Below are positions 8,025 through 17,533 of a stretch of 64,000 nucleotides of DNA, piece after piece. How positions within the stretch are numbered: position 1 is the first letter of the stretch; each line of letters begins with the position of its first letter. Origin of the DNA: Thainema sp966674685 (GTDB taxonomy: Bacteria > Cyanobacteriota > Cyanobacteriia > Phormidesmidales > Phormidesmidaceae); contig CBKWJC010000002.1 of the NCBI GenBank assembly GCA_966674685.1, positions 82,700 through 146,699 on the forward strand. The letters run 5' to 3'. The notes beneath the pieces were generated by a model. That model saw only the letters and a program-made list of their open reading frames with translations. It did no database searches and was not told where the DNA came from. Made by a program: the position numbers and the translations under genes.

Positions 8025-10448
8025 ATGGATCAAACGCCGCTTCTCCAGCCTGAAACGCCCGATCAATCTGCTACTCCGAACAATGGGGTGGCGATATCGT
8101 CTCCATTGGCGACTTCTCCTCAAGAACCTGCAACTAAAACCATTGCCCTCAGCGTGGATGGGATGCGCTGTGCAGGTTGCGTCAAAGTGGTTGAGGATCG
8201 GCTAAAGACTTGTGATGGCGTCGTGGCCGCAACGGTTAATTTAGTCACCCAAACGGCCATTGTGGAGGGGTGGGCTGATGCCATTCAAGCCGAAGACCTA
8301 GCCCAGGTCGTGACTGATGCTGGCTTTCCCACTCAGCCGCGATCGCAAACCAGTACCGCTGCCTCAATGGCGGAACGCGAGGAAAAACGACGGCAAGAAA
8401 CCCGTCAGTACTATTGGCGAGGTGCGATCGCAGGTTTTCTGCTTTTATTCTCGGCCTTTGGTCATCTGGAGCATCTAGGCTGGGTTTCCAGCGTACCGGG
8501 TCTGAGCAATATTTGGTTTCACTGGGGATTGGCGACGTTGGCCCTGGCGATCCCCGGTCGCGATTTGCTGCGGGACGGCTGGAAGGGACTGCGGCATGGC
8601 GCACCCAATATGAACACACTAGTGGGGCTGGGGACACTGAGTGCCTACACCGCCAGCGTGGTGGCGCTACTGTGGCCGCAGTTGGGCTGGGAGTGCTTCT
8701 TTGATGAACCCGTCATGCTGCTCAGCTTTATTCTGATTGGTCGAACGCTGGAACATCGCGCCCGCAGTCGAGCAGCACGGGCGTTTGAGTCCCTAGTTCA
8801 GCTTCAGCCCAACACGGCGCGGCTGGTGTCTGATCCCAGTCGTTCTGGCCCGCCAGCTAGCGTTGAGTTGCCAATTGAGCAGATTCAAGTGGGCGAATGG
8901 GTGCAGGTGCTACCGAGCGAGAAATTTCCGGTCGATGGCGACGTGGTGCAGGGGCAGACGACCGTTGATGAGTCGATGCTGACGGGCGAGTCTACCCCCG
9001 TACTCAAGCAGGCGGGCGATGCCGTTGCTGCGGGTACTGTTAACCAGTCTGGAGCCGTGATTCTACAGGTCACTCGCACCGGGGCCGATACGACGCTAGC
9101 TCAGATGATTGCCCTGGTGGAAGAGGCCCAAACCCGCAAAGCGCCGATTCAGCGGCTAGCCGATACGGTGGCGGGCTATTTTACCTACGGTGTCCTGACC
9201 ATTGCGGCCTTGACCTTTGCCTTTTGGTACTTCATTGGCCTGTCGATTTGGCCGGACGTGCTGGCCGTTCCGTCTGAAATGCCTGCGATGATGACAGGCA
9301 TGGTGCATCATGCGACGACCCACACATCGCCGCTGCTGTTTAGCCTTAAACTTGCGATCGCAGTTATGGTGGTGGCCTGTCCCTGCGCCTTGGGCTTGGC
9401 GACACCAACGGCAATTTTGGTGGGTACTGGACTGGGAGCCGAGCGGGGCTTGCTGATTCGCGGCGGCGACGTGCTGGAAACGGTGCATCAGCTCGATACG
9501 GTGGTATTCGACAAAACCGGAACGCTGACGACTGGCCAGCCTAAGCTAACTGACTGTATGCCGCTTCAGCCCGACTACGACGAGGAACGGCTGATTCAAC
9601 TGGCGGCAACGGTCGAAAGCGGCACCCGTCATCCGCTGGCCGAAGCGATCCGCCGAGCGGCTGACGAGCGAGGACTGGCTATCTGCGCCGCTGATGAATT
9701 TACGACTCAGCCCGGATTGGGGATTTCGGCTGTAATTGACCAGCAGCAGGTTTACCTAGGCAATCGCGACTGGCTAGTGCGCCAGGACATTCTGATCGAC
9801 GATGCCGTCACTCAGCAGGCAGAATCGCTGTCGGCCACGGGCACAACGGTCGTATTTATTGCTGTTGAGCAGCAGGTGGTTGGTCTGCTCGGCATCCGCG
9901 ACACGCTGCGCCCCGATGCCATCGAAGTTGTCAAACAGCTTCAGCCGCTGCATATCATGCTGATTACGGGCGATCAGCTCACAACCGCAACTGCGATCGC
10001 AACCTCCCTCGGTCTAGACGAAACCGCTGTTCTCGCCAACGTCAAGCCGGATGAAAAGGTGAAAGCGATTACTCAGCTCCAGCAGCAGGGCCAGCGGGTG
10101 GCAATGGTGGGCGATGGCATCAACGATGCTCCGGCTCTGGCTCAAGCCGATGTGGGAATTGCGCTCAACTCCGGTACCGATATCGCCATTGAAGCCGCTG
10201 ATATTATCCTGATGCGCGATCGCTTATTGGATGTCGTCGAGGCGATCAATCTCAGTCAAGCAACGTTTAACAAAATTCGGCAAAATCTCTTTTGGGCACT
10301 GGCCTACAACGCCGTAGGAATTCCAGTGGCGGCAGGGGTGTTGCTCCCCGCTTTTGGCATCGCCTTCAGTCCTGCGATCGCAGGTGCACTGATGGCCTTT
10401 AGCTCAGTTAGTGTTGTAACCAACTCCCTACTATTGCGTCGTCGGTAG
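8025..10448 (+). CDS. Copper-translocating P1B-type ATPase (CtaA/PacS type)
   Basis: 807 residues. An N-terminal HMA domain has the metal site GMRCAGC (Cys pair near residues 48 and 51). Eight membrane helices follow, with actuator loop TGES (~318), the copper-type CPC motif in VVACPCALGLATPTA (~452), phosphorylation site DKTGTLT (~494), the HP dipeptide in GTRHPLAEA and the hinge GDGINDAPAL (~696). This makes it a Cu(I) exporter/importer of subgroup 1B-1, used in cyanobacteria to deliver copper for plastocyanin and cytochrome oxidase. Length fits CtaA better than the shorter PacS, but which membrane it serves is not decided by sequence. No Atx1-like chaperone gene is adjacent. Confidence 0.93.
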   Translation: MDQTPLLQPETPDQSATPNNGVAISSPLATSPQEPATKTIALSVDGMRCAGCVKVVEDRLKTCDGVVAATVNLVTQTAIVEGWADAIQAEDLAQVVTDAGFPTQPRSQTSTAASMAEREEKRRQETRQYYWRGAIAGFLLLFSAFGHLEHLGWVSSVPGLSNIWFHWGLATLALAIPGRDLLRDGWKGLRHGAPNMNTLVGLGTLSAYTASVVALLWPQLGWECFFDEPVMLLSFILIGRTLEHRARSRAARAFESLVQLQPNTARLVSDPSRSGPPASVELPIEQIQVGEWVQVLPSEKFPVDGDVVQGQTTVDESMLTGESTPVLKQAGDAVAAGTVNQSGAVILQVTRTGADTTLAQMIALVEEAQTRKAPIQRLADTVAGYFTYGVLTIAALTFAFWYFIGLSIWPDVLAVPSEMPAMMTGMVHHATTHTSPLLFSLKLAIAVMVVACPCALGLATPTAILVGTGLGAERGLLIRGGDVLETVHQLDTVVFDKTGTLTTGQPKLTDCMPLQPDYDEERLIQLAATVESGTRHPLAEAIRRAADERGLAICAADEFTTQPGLGISAVIDQQQVYLGNRDWLVRQDILIDDAVTQQAESLSATGTTVVFIAVEQQVVGLLGIRDTLRPDAIEVVKQLQPLHIMLITGDQLTTATAIATSLGLDETAVLANVKPDEKVKAITQLQQQGQRVAMVGDGINDAPALAQADVGIALNSGTDIAIEAADIILMRDRLLDVVEAINLSQATFNKIRQNLFWALAYNAVGIPVAAGVLLPAFGIAFSPAIAGALMAFSSVSVVTNSLLLRRR

Positions 10449-10942
10449 AGCATCCATTTGCCCTATTTAGACGTACCAGGAATAGTTCACCAGTTTTTGG
10501 AAGTTGAGCTGTTACTATAGAAGGCGCGCAGTGTCTGCTTCGCCAGCGATGAAATTAAGTTCTCTTCGACGGGTTCAGCACTGACGTTGATTGCTCTCAC
10601 CTGTATAGCGTTCTCACCTTATCTAGTGTCACCTTACATCACGATAGTTACACGGGTTAGGACGTCTTTGGGGTGCGGCTTCGCTTTGTACAACACCATC
10701 CATGTCCGAAACAAAACTGACTACGGCTATCTGATGCTTAGCGGGACGCCGGATATTACCCAATATGGGCGATGCGTGTCAGCTCGCTGCGCTCTATAGT
10801 AAGGCTTAATTTGGATCGCTCATTCTCAATCATTTTTTACGTCTAACCCGCAACTGTTTCCCAAATCTGGGAACTCTAAAACTAGCTAAGATGCAAGTAT
10901 TTTGTATCAATAGCGTTGCTCATCATATCCCCCGGTTTGAAC
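10449..10942. other. Spacer without recognised gene
   Basis: About 490 bases between the copper ATPase and the FHA gene. A 70-codon open frame at 10587-10799 has no family resemblance and poor composition, so it is not called. The promoter of the FHA gene is expected near 10850-10920. Confidence 0.45.
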
Positions 10943-11365
10943 ATGGCTTCAGAACCTCACCAAAACCATCTATTCATCATTGAAGACAGCAAGGGTCGGC
11001 GAGAATACATCTTGGACAGTCCTGTATATACGATTGGGCGCGATCCAAAGTGTGATATTCGCTTAGTTTCTCAATTTGTCTCTCGCCGCCATGCCACCCT
11101 GGTTCAACTGCCTAATGAGGATGGCAGCTACTATTACCGAATTGTTGATGGCAACTTGAAAGGAAAGCCGAGTGCAAATGGGTTGTTGATTAATGGGCGC
11201 AAGCTCCAGGCTCACGACCTGCAAAATGAGGATGAAATCGTCTTCGGGCCTCAAGTCCGAGCTATTTACTACCTGCTTCAGCGAGAGGCGATTACTACGG
11301 TGCCGCCCGATGAATTTGATATTACGCTGATCAGTCCCAATATGGTGGGTGATCCAGAAGATTAA
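10943..11365 (+). CDS. FHA-domain protein
   Basis: About 140 residues, almost all of it one forkhead-associated domain that binds phosphothreonine. The core motifs are GRDPKCDIRL, SRRHATL and SANGLLING in the right order and spacing, followed by a short tail. Such stand-alone FHA proteins usually read the state of Ser/Thr kinases; none is encoded nearby. The ATG at 10943 (MASEPHQNH) is preferred over an upstream TTG at 10916 because the intervening residues are not FHA-like. A strong hairpin follows at 11429. Confidence 0.88.
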   Translation: MASEPHQNHLFIIEDSKGRREYILDSPVYTIGRDPKCDIRLVSQFVSRRHATLVQLPNEDGSYYYRIVDGNLKGKPSANGLLINGRKLQAHDLQNEDEIVFGPQVRAIYYLLQREAITTVPPDEFDITLISPNMVGDPED

Positions 11366-11428
11366 AGCCCGCTTTGTGAGCAAGCATGGTCAGTATCGGG
11401 ACGACATCCAATTTGGCTTATCAAGCGC

Positions 11429-11466
11429 AAAGCCCAGAACTAGGCACATGCCTAGTTCTGGGCTTT
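11429..11466. terminator. Perfect 18-bp-stem hairpin after the FHA gene
   Basis: AAAGCCCAGAACTAGGCA is the exact reverse complement of the right arm, with a 2-base loop. It sits between convergent genes and is followed by T-rich sequence, so it probably terminates both. Confidence 0.7.
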
Positions 11467-11514
11467 ACCCTTATTTAGGTATTTAGAGTATTTAGAGCGA
11501 GTTGTTTGCTACTC

Positions 11515-11616
11515 ATATGAAATCCGGCTAAAAAACCGCTGTTTAGTTTGTGTGAAACGCTTGCTTGGCAAGCGTTTCACACAAACTAAACAGGGTTCCT
11601 ATACACGGATTTAATA
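11515..11616. mobile_element. Palindromic MITE-like element, copy A
   Basis: Starts ATATGAAATCCGGC and ends CGGATTTAATAT. Inside is a perfect 26-bp-arm palindrome (11539-11593) around GCTTGCTTGGCAAGC. Ends and core motif (AAACGCTTG/CAAGCGTTT) are shared with copies at 18074, 32710 and 45534. It lies between two convergent genes. It has no coding capacity, so a trans-acting transposase would be needed if it was ever mobile. Confidence 0.75.
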
Positions 11617-11679
11617 TTATGACCAGTAGCCAACGCTGAGTACTAAAGAATCACAGGGCTCACAAAAACTCGGTAGGAG

Positions 11680-12021
11680 CTAGGTGAGGCTCTCAATGAG
11701 TGTCCACTGCTGGCGATCTGCGATCGCTTTATTCAGGTGATCAAAAATTCGGTGACAGTGATTGTCAGCCTTAAGCGGCAGTTCTTCATTCTTAACCACG
11801 AAGTTCATGCGAGTTTCGTCATTAACCGCCGACTGATCAAGCAGTACTTCTACGGTGACCAATCGGGCAAAGCTGACCTTACCTGGTTTTTCTCGCGCCA
11901 CAAGATAGTCGCCTGTGTCATAGATAATGTCAAAGCTACAGGATTCTAACGTCTTGTGTAAAGCCTCGCGCAGGCTCTCGATTGCGGTATTGGTAGTAAA
12001 CAAACTGGTATAACGAGCCAT
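11680..12021 (-). CDS. Small conserved protein of unknown function
   Basis: 113 residues, soluble, mixed alpha/beta by eye (LFTTNTAIESLREALHKTLE then alternating strands). I do not assign a family with certainty; composition and codon use match neighbouring housekeeping genes, so it looks real. There are no membrane segments, metal motifs or signal peptide. It is transcribed alone, convergent with the FHA gene across MITE copy A. Confidence 0.65.
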   Translation of the reverse strand: MARYTSLFTTNTAIESLREALHKTLESCSFDIIYDTGDYLVAREKPGKVSFARLVTVEVLLDQSAVNDETRMNFVVKNEELPLKADNHCHRIFDHLNKAIADRQQWTLIESLT

Positions 12022-12362
12022 AAGTAATCCTTAGCATGTGAGGTTTCCACAACGGTATTTGGAAACGATGTTTGGCTATCGGCCTTTCTTAAATTTGAGG
12101 CACTAGAGACAACTGTGCGCTGACTCCAACCTACAGAATAGCAACCTTTGATTGAATCAGATATCGAATCAGAGGGTGAGTTAACTGCAAAACCTGGCTC
12201 GATTTTAAAGCGAAACGTCCGCTAAGTGCTAAGCATCCCTATCTTTTGAACGACGACAGGGCGCAAGCTGATCGCTACAACGAAGTAAGCTGTCGGAAAA
12301 TGTGCAGTCGCACTGTGGAAACAGTCTCCCCCCGTTGATTGCTGTTGATTAGGCTCTAGGCT
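12022..12362. other. Divergent spacer, no gene seen
   Basis: 341 bases that should hold the divergent promoters of the flanking small genes. No palindrome, repeat or RNA gene was recognised. Confidence 0.4.
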
Positions 12363-13049
12363 ATGCAGGTTTGGATGTTACGTTCAGTATGGTCCTTGAT
12401 AGTGCGATCGCACCGTATCCGCAGCGCTTATCACGATAACGATAAACGCCAAATGTACCTCAACAATTCTCTCCACAAGCATTCAGCAACTCAATCCGGA
12501 ACGTTTCAGGCTTGGGCAGCTCAGTATCGGTCATCGGGTTGGTCGAATTGGATGTCGGCAATTCAAATGGCTATTGTATATGCTGTGGTGCTGCTCTGCT
12601 GCTGCATCGTCTGGCTGATCGCTCCTGCTGCCGCCGCTGCTAGACCCTTACTAGCCATGCCATCGTCCACCCTACCGCCGAATGCGCTATCTCATCCGCT
12701 TGTTGACTATCCCATCCAGATTGCCCAAGCCGATCAGGTGATCGAAGGTAAGCCGACTACAGACCCTGATTCATCCTTTGACTTAGATGAAGCTGCTGAT
12801 AAAGCTGAAGAAGCCTCTGAGAAGGTCTATCAGGGTTTAGAAGATACACAGAAGCTCTACGGGAAAGATCAGGAGCCAGTTCATGCGGTAATCGAAGATG
12901 CCCGAGAGCGCGCCAGCGGGAAGTGGCAAAATCTAGCGGACAAAGCCCGCGCCGCCGAAAAAGATGATGACGTTTCTCTATCTCCGGCTGAAAAACACAT
13001 ACTGAAGCGGTTTGTTAATCGCCAAAGCCAGCAAGAAGCAGTGCAGTAA
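12363..13049 (+). CDS. Exported or membrane-anchored protein of unknown function
   Basis: At most 228 residues. A hydrophobic segment (MAIVYAVVLLCCCIVWLIAP, about residues 69-88) followed by an alanine run looks like an uncleaved anchor or a signal peptide with a site after AAAAA. The mature part is acidic and helical (DLDEAADKAEEASEKVYQGL), with Lys/Glu-rich C-terminal helices. The start is uncertain: in-frame ATGs at 12363, 12453 and 12552 all lack a good ribosome site, and the last would give the neatest signal peptide. No family recognised. Convergent with groEL. Confidence 0.55.
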   Translation: MQVWMLRSVWSLIVRSHRIRSAYHDNDKRQMYLNNSLHKHSATQSGTFQAWAAQYRSSGWSNWMSAIQMAIVYAVVLLCCCIVWLIAPAAAAARPLLAMPSSTLPPNALSHPLVDYPIQIAQADQVIEGKPTTDPDSSFDLDEAADKAEEASEKVYQGLEDTQKLYGKDQEPVHAVIEDARERASGKWQNLADKARAAEKDDDVSLSPAEKHILKRFVNRQSQQEAVQ

Positions 13050-13173
13050 TCGTCAACCCGTAACCGGGTGCCCAGTGAGTTTTAGAAAAAGTGCTGAATG
13101 ATTGGGAATTTAGTGCTGAGTTCTGAACACCAAAGTACTGAATCTCTGAATCTATTCCTAAAAGTGACCGCAT

Positions 13174-13222
13174 CATAAAAGTGACCGCACCGTCGTATAC
13201 GACGATGCGGTCACTTTTATGG
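13174..13222 (-). terminator. Hairpin downstream of groEL
   Basis: CATAAAAGTGACCGCA is mirrored by TGCGGTCACTTTTATG, with the inner palindrome CGTCGTATACGACG. It ends 35 bases beyond the groEL stop. A partial direct repeat of the left arm (AAAGTGACCGCATCATAAAAG) lies just outside at 13160. Confidence 0.75.
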
Positions 13223-13257
13223 ATTATGCACCTTGAGTATCAAGGGGGGATGGCTTA

Positions 13258-14922
13258 CTACATCATGCCCATGCCGCCCATGCCGCCCATACCATCCATG
13301 CCGCCCATGCCGCCCATGCCAGCATCAGCGGGCATGGGGGGTTCGGGTTCAGGCTTTTCGACAACAAGGACTTCCGTGGTCAACACCATACCTGCGATTG
13401 AACCTGCATCCTGTAGGGCAGAGCGCACTACTTTCGCGGGATCAATAATGCCGCTGGCAATCAGGTCTTCAAACTGGCCTGTCAGGGCGTTGTAGCCAAT
13501 GTTAAAGTCCATACTGCGAACTTTTTCAACGATTACTGAGCCTTCAACACCAGCGTTATCGGCGATCTGGCACAGAGGAGCCTCTAGTGCCCGCAGGACG
13601 ATGTTTGCCCCTACTTTCTCTTCGGCGCTGAGGGTCTCTTTGAGCTGCTCGACTTTGGGAGCCAAGTGAATGAGGGTTGTACCACCACCGGGAACAATGC
13701 CTTCTTCTACGGCTGCCTTGGTGGCGCTGAGCGCATCCTCAATTCGTAGCTTCCGGTCTTTCAACTCAGTTTCAGTGGCTGCGCCGACTTTGATCACCGC
13801 AACACCGCCGACCAAGCGAGCAATCCGCTCTTGTAGCTTTTCTTTGTCGTATTCAGAGTCAGAATTGCTGAGTTCTTGGCGCAGTTGGGCAACCCGCTTT
13901 TCAATGTCGGCCTTGTTGCCTGTATCTGTCACCATGACGGTGGTGTCCTTGAAGATGGTGACTTTGCGAGCGGTACCCAGCATGTCGAGGTCAGCCATTT
14001 CAATGCTGAGGCCAACATCTTCAGAAATGACCTGACCACCTGTGATCACAGCCAAATCTTGCAGCATGGATTTACGACGTTCGCCGAATCCAGGCGCTTT
14101 GATGGCACAGGTATTTAGTACACCGCGCATCCGGTTGACAACCAGCGTTGCGAGGGCTTCCCCTTCTACATCTTCTGCAATGATGATCAGAGCTTGACCA
14201 GAGCGAGCCACTTTTTCTAGGATGGGAACTAGATCCTGGATGGAGCTAATCTTGGAGTCGGTCAGCAGAATGCGAGCGTTTTCGAACTCGGCAATCATCC
14301 GCTCTTGGTCAGTGACAAAGTAGGGAGACATGTAGCCGCGATCGAACTGCATCCCTTCGACCACTTCCAGTTCGGTGGCGAGGGACTTGGATTCCTCAAC
14401 GGTGATCACACCATCGGTGGTGACGCGATCCATTGCTTCGGTGATCATCTGGCCAACTTCTTCATCGTTACCAGAGGATACGGTTGCAACTTGAGTAATC
14501 GCGTTGCCTTCGACGGGCTTTGCGATCGCACTAATCTCATTCACCAAAACTGCGATCGCTTTTTCCATACCGCGGCGCAGATTGACTGGATTCGTCCCTG
14601 CGGCCACGTTCTTAAGACCTTCTTTGATCATGGCTTGCGCCAGAACGGTCGCCGTGGTCGTACCGTCACCTGCTAGATCCTTGGTCTTGGATGCAACTTC
14701 TCGAATCAGTTGCGCTCCGGTATTCTCTAGGGGATCTTCTAGCTCAATTTCTTTGGCAATGGTGATACCGTCGTTAACGATGTGAGGCGCACCAAATTTT
14801 TTCTCTAGTACGACATTGCGCCCTCTAGGGCCGAGGGTGATTTTCACCGCATCGGCTAGCGCATTGACGCCCCGCTCTAGGGCCTGCCGTGATTCTTCGT
14901 CGAATACTACAATCTTTGCCAT
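13258..14922 (-). CDS. groEL: Chaperonin GroEL (monocistronic copy)
   Basis: 554 residues of a 60-kDa chaperonin that folds proteins in an ATP-driven double ring. Visible hallmarks: MAKIVVFDEESR start, ITLGPRGRNVVLEKKFG, DGITIAKEIELEDP, the ATP-site GDGTTTATVLA, and the C-terminal Gly-Met tail GGMGGMDGMGG. The ATG at 14922 is chosen because AAAGGCG precedes it and all GroELs begin MAK; a longer frame to 14943 would overlap the leader. There is no groES in front, which fits the second, stand-alone groEL of cyanobacteria. A perfect CIRCE operator lies 31 bases upstream, so HrcA control of heat induction is expected. Confidence 0.95.
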   Translation of the reverse strand: MAKIVVFDEESRQALERGVNALADAVKITLGPRGRNVVLEKKFGAPHIVNDGITIAKEIELEDPLENTGAQLIREVASKTKDLAGDGTTTATVLAQAMIKEGLKNVAAGTNPVNLRRGMEKAIAVLVNEISAIAKPVEGNAITQVATVSSGNDEEVGQMITEAMDRVTTDGVITVEESKSLATELEVVEGMQFDRGYMSPYFVTDQERMIAEFENARILLTDSKISSIQDLVPILEKVARSGQALIIIAEDVEGEALATLVVNRMRGVLNTCAIKAPGFGERRKSMLQDLAVITGGQVISEDVGLSIEMADLDMLGTARKVTIFKDTTVMVTDTGNKADIEKRVAQLRQELSNSDSEYDKEKLQERIARLVGGVAVIKVGAATETELKDRKLRIEDALSATKAAVEEGIVPGGGTTLIHLAPKVEQLKETLSAEEKVGANIVLRALEAPLCQIADNAGVEGSVIVEKVRSMDFNIGYNALTGQFEDLIASGIIDPAKVVRSALQDAGSIAGMVLTTEVLVVEKPEPEPPMPADAGMGGMGGMDGMGGMGGMGMM

Positions 14923-14952
14923 ATCGCCTTTACAGCTCTCCAATGTCCTAAA

Positions 14953-14979
14953 TTAGCACTCTGTTGAGATGAGTGCTAA
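14953..14979 (-). promoter_or_regulatory. CIRCE operator of groEL
   Basis: TTAGCACTC-N9-GAGTGCTAA, a perfect match to the CIRCE consensus bound by the repressor HrcA, in the leader of groEL. Confidence 0.95.
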
Positions 14980-15143
14980 TCCGAAAGAGGACGGATAACC
15001 GAACGTAGGCTAGACAAAGCTGATAAACCCAAAAGATTACTTGGCCCAAATGTACACAACGCGCACGTTTGAGCCAAGCATTAAAGTTCCTTTAAGCTAA
15101 CCCTAAAGATTGTGGATTAACTGGTCTGCAAACCGCTCCATCT

Positions 15144-15172
15144 GTAGAGACACGGCATTGCCGTGTCCCTAC
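15144..15172. repeat. Small palindromic repeat
   Basis: GTAGAGACACGGCA / TTGCCGTGTCCCTAC forms a hairpin with a single mismatch. It is a type of short palindrome scattered through many cyanobacterial genomes, and here it also stands just downstream of the TPR gene's stop on its left. Confidence 0.5.
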
Positions 15173-15218
15173 CTCAAAGATTTCACCTTATTAAGTTCAT
15201 TAAGTCCGCGTTCCTAAG

Positions 15219-16286
15219 TTAACGCCGCTGCTCTAGCAGTCCGCCCTCGTTGCTGTCGCGCTCTGGTAACCGCTGTTCAAGCAAGCCCTCAGCGTCACTG
15301 TCATCGCTTTCTTCTAAAGGCTGATCCTCTGTCGGCTGACGCTGTTCTAGCAATCCATCACCACCATCCGGTTCGGCGGTTGGTTCTGTGGCGGGTGCAG
15401 CTTGTTCTGGGATCATTGCCCCTGATAGCAGATCTTGCACTTGCGGCGTATTGAGTAGCTGTTCCGTATCGGCGATCAGCGCTTCACCCCAGAGGTTGTC
15501 CCGCAGAAACTGAATATCGGCATAGCGGCTGTCGAGGGTGAGTGCATTAATTGCTTGGTCGATGCCTGTCTGCTGCTGTCCCTGTGCATAGAGTGCAACT
15601 GCGATCGCAAGTTGGGGTTCGGCTTCTTCGCTGGCAATGGCAACTGATTCTTCCCACTTTTCCACCGCGTCATCGACCTGATTCATTTCGTAGAGCACCA
15701 AGCCAATGTTGTTGACCGCAGGCCAAAATTCGTCGTCTTGGTCAACCGCATCTTCATAAGCTGCGATCGCATCATCATAGCGCTGTAGCTTGTAGTAGGC
15801 ATTGCCCAAATCAAACAGCGCACCTGGCGTATCCGGTTCAATCTTCAGCCCCTGCTGAATGTAGTCTGCGGCTGTTGTGTACTCTTCCATGCGGAAGTAG
15901 GTTGAACCGAGTGCAAATAAAACCGATGAGTTTTCTGGATTCAGGCTCTGCGCTTTTTTGAGAGCGCTGACGGCATCTTCATACTCTTCAACTTGCAAAT
16001 AGAGACTGCCCAGCAGACCCCACACGTCAGCATTTTGCGGCACTAGTTGGGATGCCAACTGCGCCCGAGCCAGCGCCAAATCGTATTGCTGGAACTGGGC
16101 GAGCTGAGTCGCTTCCTGCGCCAGGATTAAACCCTGTTCCTCCAGTAGCTCAAAATCCAGCTCAGGCGTGTAGGGAACCAGCACCTGAGCAGAAACGGGC
16201 TGAGCCGGAGCCCATAGTCCAAGCAGCATCAGCAGTGATGCGATGGGCAGGGTTCGGCGGACGGATTTGTGCAATGGACGACTCAT
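15219..16286 (-). CDS. Secreted TPR-repeat protein with GLLEQR tail
   Basis: About 355 residues. A signal peptide (SVRRTLPIASLLMLLGLWAP...VSAQ) is followed by at least five tetratricopeptide repeats (for example ADVWGLLGSLYLQVEEYEDA and GALFDLGNAYYKLQRYDDAI), a scaffold for protein-protein contacts. The acidic C-terminal tail holds three copies of GLLEQR, the last at the very end. The start at 16286 is preferred because it places the signal peptide at the N-terminus; a longer frame to 16346 would overlap the end of queG. It probably follows queG in one transcript. Partner and process are unknown. Confidence 0.8.
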   Translation of the reverse strand: MSRPLHKSVRRTLPIASLLMLLGLWAPAQPVSAQVLVPYTPELDFELLEEQGLILAQEATQLAQFQQYDLALARAQLASQLVPQNADVWGLLGSLYLQVEEYEDAVSALKKAQSLNPENSSVLFALGSTYFRMEEYTTAADYIQQGLKIEPDTPGALFDLGNAYYKLQRYDDAIAAYEDAVDQDDEFWPAVNNIGLVLYEMNQVDDAVEKWEESVAIASEEAEPQLAIAVALYAQGQQQTGIDQAINALTLDSRYADIQFLRDNLWGEALIADTEQLLNTPQVQDLLSGAMIPEQAAPATEPTAEPDGGDGLLEQRQPTEDQPLEESDDSDAEGLLEQRLPERDSNEGGLLEQRR

Positions 16287-16342
16287 AAAGCGCACTATGA
16301 CTACTAAATTATTTTGATTGTGTGTAGGGATAGACAAGCTAG

Positions 16343-17347
16343 TCATGTCCCATCCTGACAGAAATTTTCTAAATTGGCACGAGCATTGCGCCGAAACATG
16401 TCTGGCTTGATTCGCCGCAGTGCCGAAGCCCGAAATTGCCGATCGTGTTCTTCGTCGGTTAACTGGGCCAATTCTGCCAGAGTCGGCGCGACATTTCCCG
16501 GATAGGGCTGAAAATCTTCAACATTGGTTGGTTGTGCAAACCGCTGATTCCAGGGACACACATCCTGACAAATATCGCAGCCAGCGACCCATCCTTGGGC
16601 CTGAGACGCAATTTCCGGCGGCAATGTTTCAGCCCGATTCTCGATCGTGTGATAGGCCAGACAGCGATTGGCATCCACAACGAAGGGTTTGGTGATCGCC
16701 TGCGTTGGACAGGCTTCCAGGCAGCGGGTGCAGGTGCCGCAGTGCTGGGTATGGGGTGCATCGGGTGACAGGGCCAAATTAGTCAAAATCTCGCCCAGGA
16801 ACACCCACGAGCCGTAGTCGCGGGTAATTAAATTACCATTTTTGGCGATCCAGCCTAGGCCCGCTCGCTCGGCCCAGACTTTATCTTGAACGGGGCCAGT
16901 ATCAGCGTAGTAGCGCAGTTGTAGATCGGGATAGGTATCAGAAAAGTGCGATCGCAGCCAGCCTGTCAATTCTTTCAGCCGCTTCTCCATCACGCGATGG
17001 TAATCCCGACCCCAGCCGTAGCGGGAGATCTTAGCGTACTGCTTATCTGCGGGGCGCTGATGAGGCGTGTAGTAATTGAGCGCCACGCAAATCACCGATT
17101 TCACCTCTGGCATAATTTCGCGAATATTCTGCCGCCGCGAGTGGTGCATCCAGGCCATATCCGCTTCATAGCCCTGTGCCAACCAGTCTTGCAGCGCGGC
17201 AACTGGATTGTAAGCGGCACTCAACTGGGCCAGATCGTCGGGCACTGTGGCAATGCCAACCCGGTGAAATCCAATGGCTAAAGCCTGCTGCTTGATTTGA
17301 TCTGCGTTCGTGTGAGAATTCGTGTGAGAAAGCGGATAAGCTGTCAT
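16343..17347 (-). CDS. queG: Epoxyqueuosine reductase QueG
   Basis: 334 residues. QueG performs the last step of queuosine synthesis in tRNA, reducing epoxyqueuosine with a cobalamin cofactor and two [4Fe-4S] clusters. The N-terminal domain carries GYEADMAWMHHS and the C-terminal ferredoxin-like part carries both cluster motifs, CGTCTRCLEACP and CDICQDVCPWN. Length is slightly shorter than the E. coli enzyme, as is usual in bacteria lacking the HEAT-repeat extension. The TPR gene follows 56 bases downstream. Confidence 0.95.
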   Translation of the reverse strand: MTAYPLSHTNSHTNADQIKQQALAIGFHRVGIATVPDDLAQLSAAYNPVAALQDWLAQGYEADMAWMHHSRRQNIREIMPEVKSVICVALNYYTPHQRPADKQYAKISRYGWGRDYHRVMEKRLKELTGWLRSHFSDTYPDLQLRYYADTGPVQDKVWAERAGLGWIAKNGNLITRDYGSWVFLGEILTNLALSPDAPHTQHCGTCTRCLEACPTQAITKPFVVDANRCLAYHTIENRAETLPPEIASQAQGWVAGCDICQDVCPWNQRFAQPTNVEDFQPYPGNVAPTLAELAQLTDEEHDRQFRASALRRIKPDMFRRNARANLENFCQDGT

Positions 17348-17533
17348 GCCAAGCCTGATTTTCGAATTAAAAACTAGTTCGGTGGTGCTATTTCCACATC
17401 TTGCCTCAAATCTGAAACGACAGGTTGCGGCTACGGTCGAGTCAACAGCAGGATATTTCTACCGTCTGCATGATGCGGTTTAAGAGCCAAACGTGAAATG
17501 CTGATAGGGCTTGTACTTTAATTTTCTTTAACT

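Noticed and set aside
10587..10799. 70-codon plus-strand open frame after the copper ATPase
   Set aside because: No protein-like motif, no ribosome site, and composition resembles spacer.
13233..13495. Plus-strand frames rich in Pro/Met opposite the groEL tail
   Set aside because: They are antisense reading of the Gly-Met repeat of groEL.
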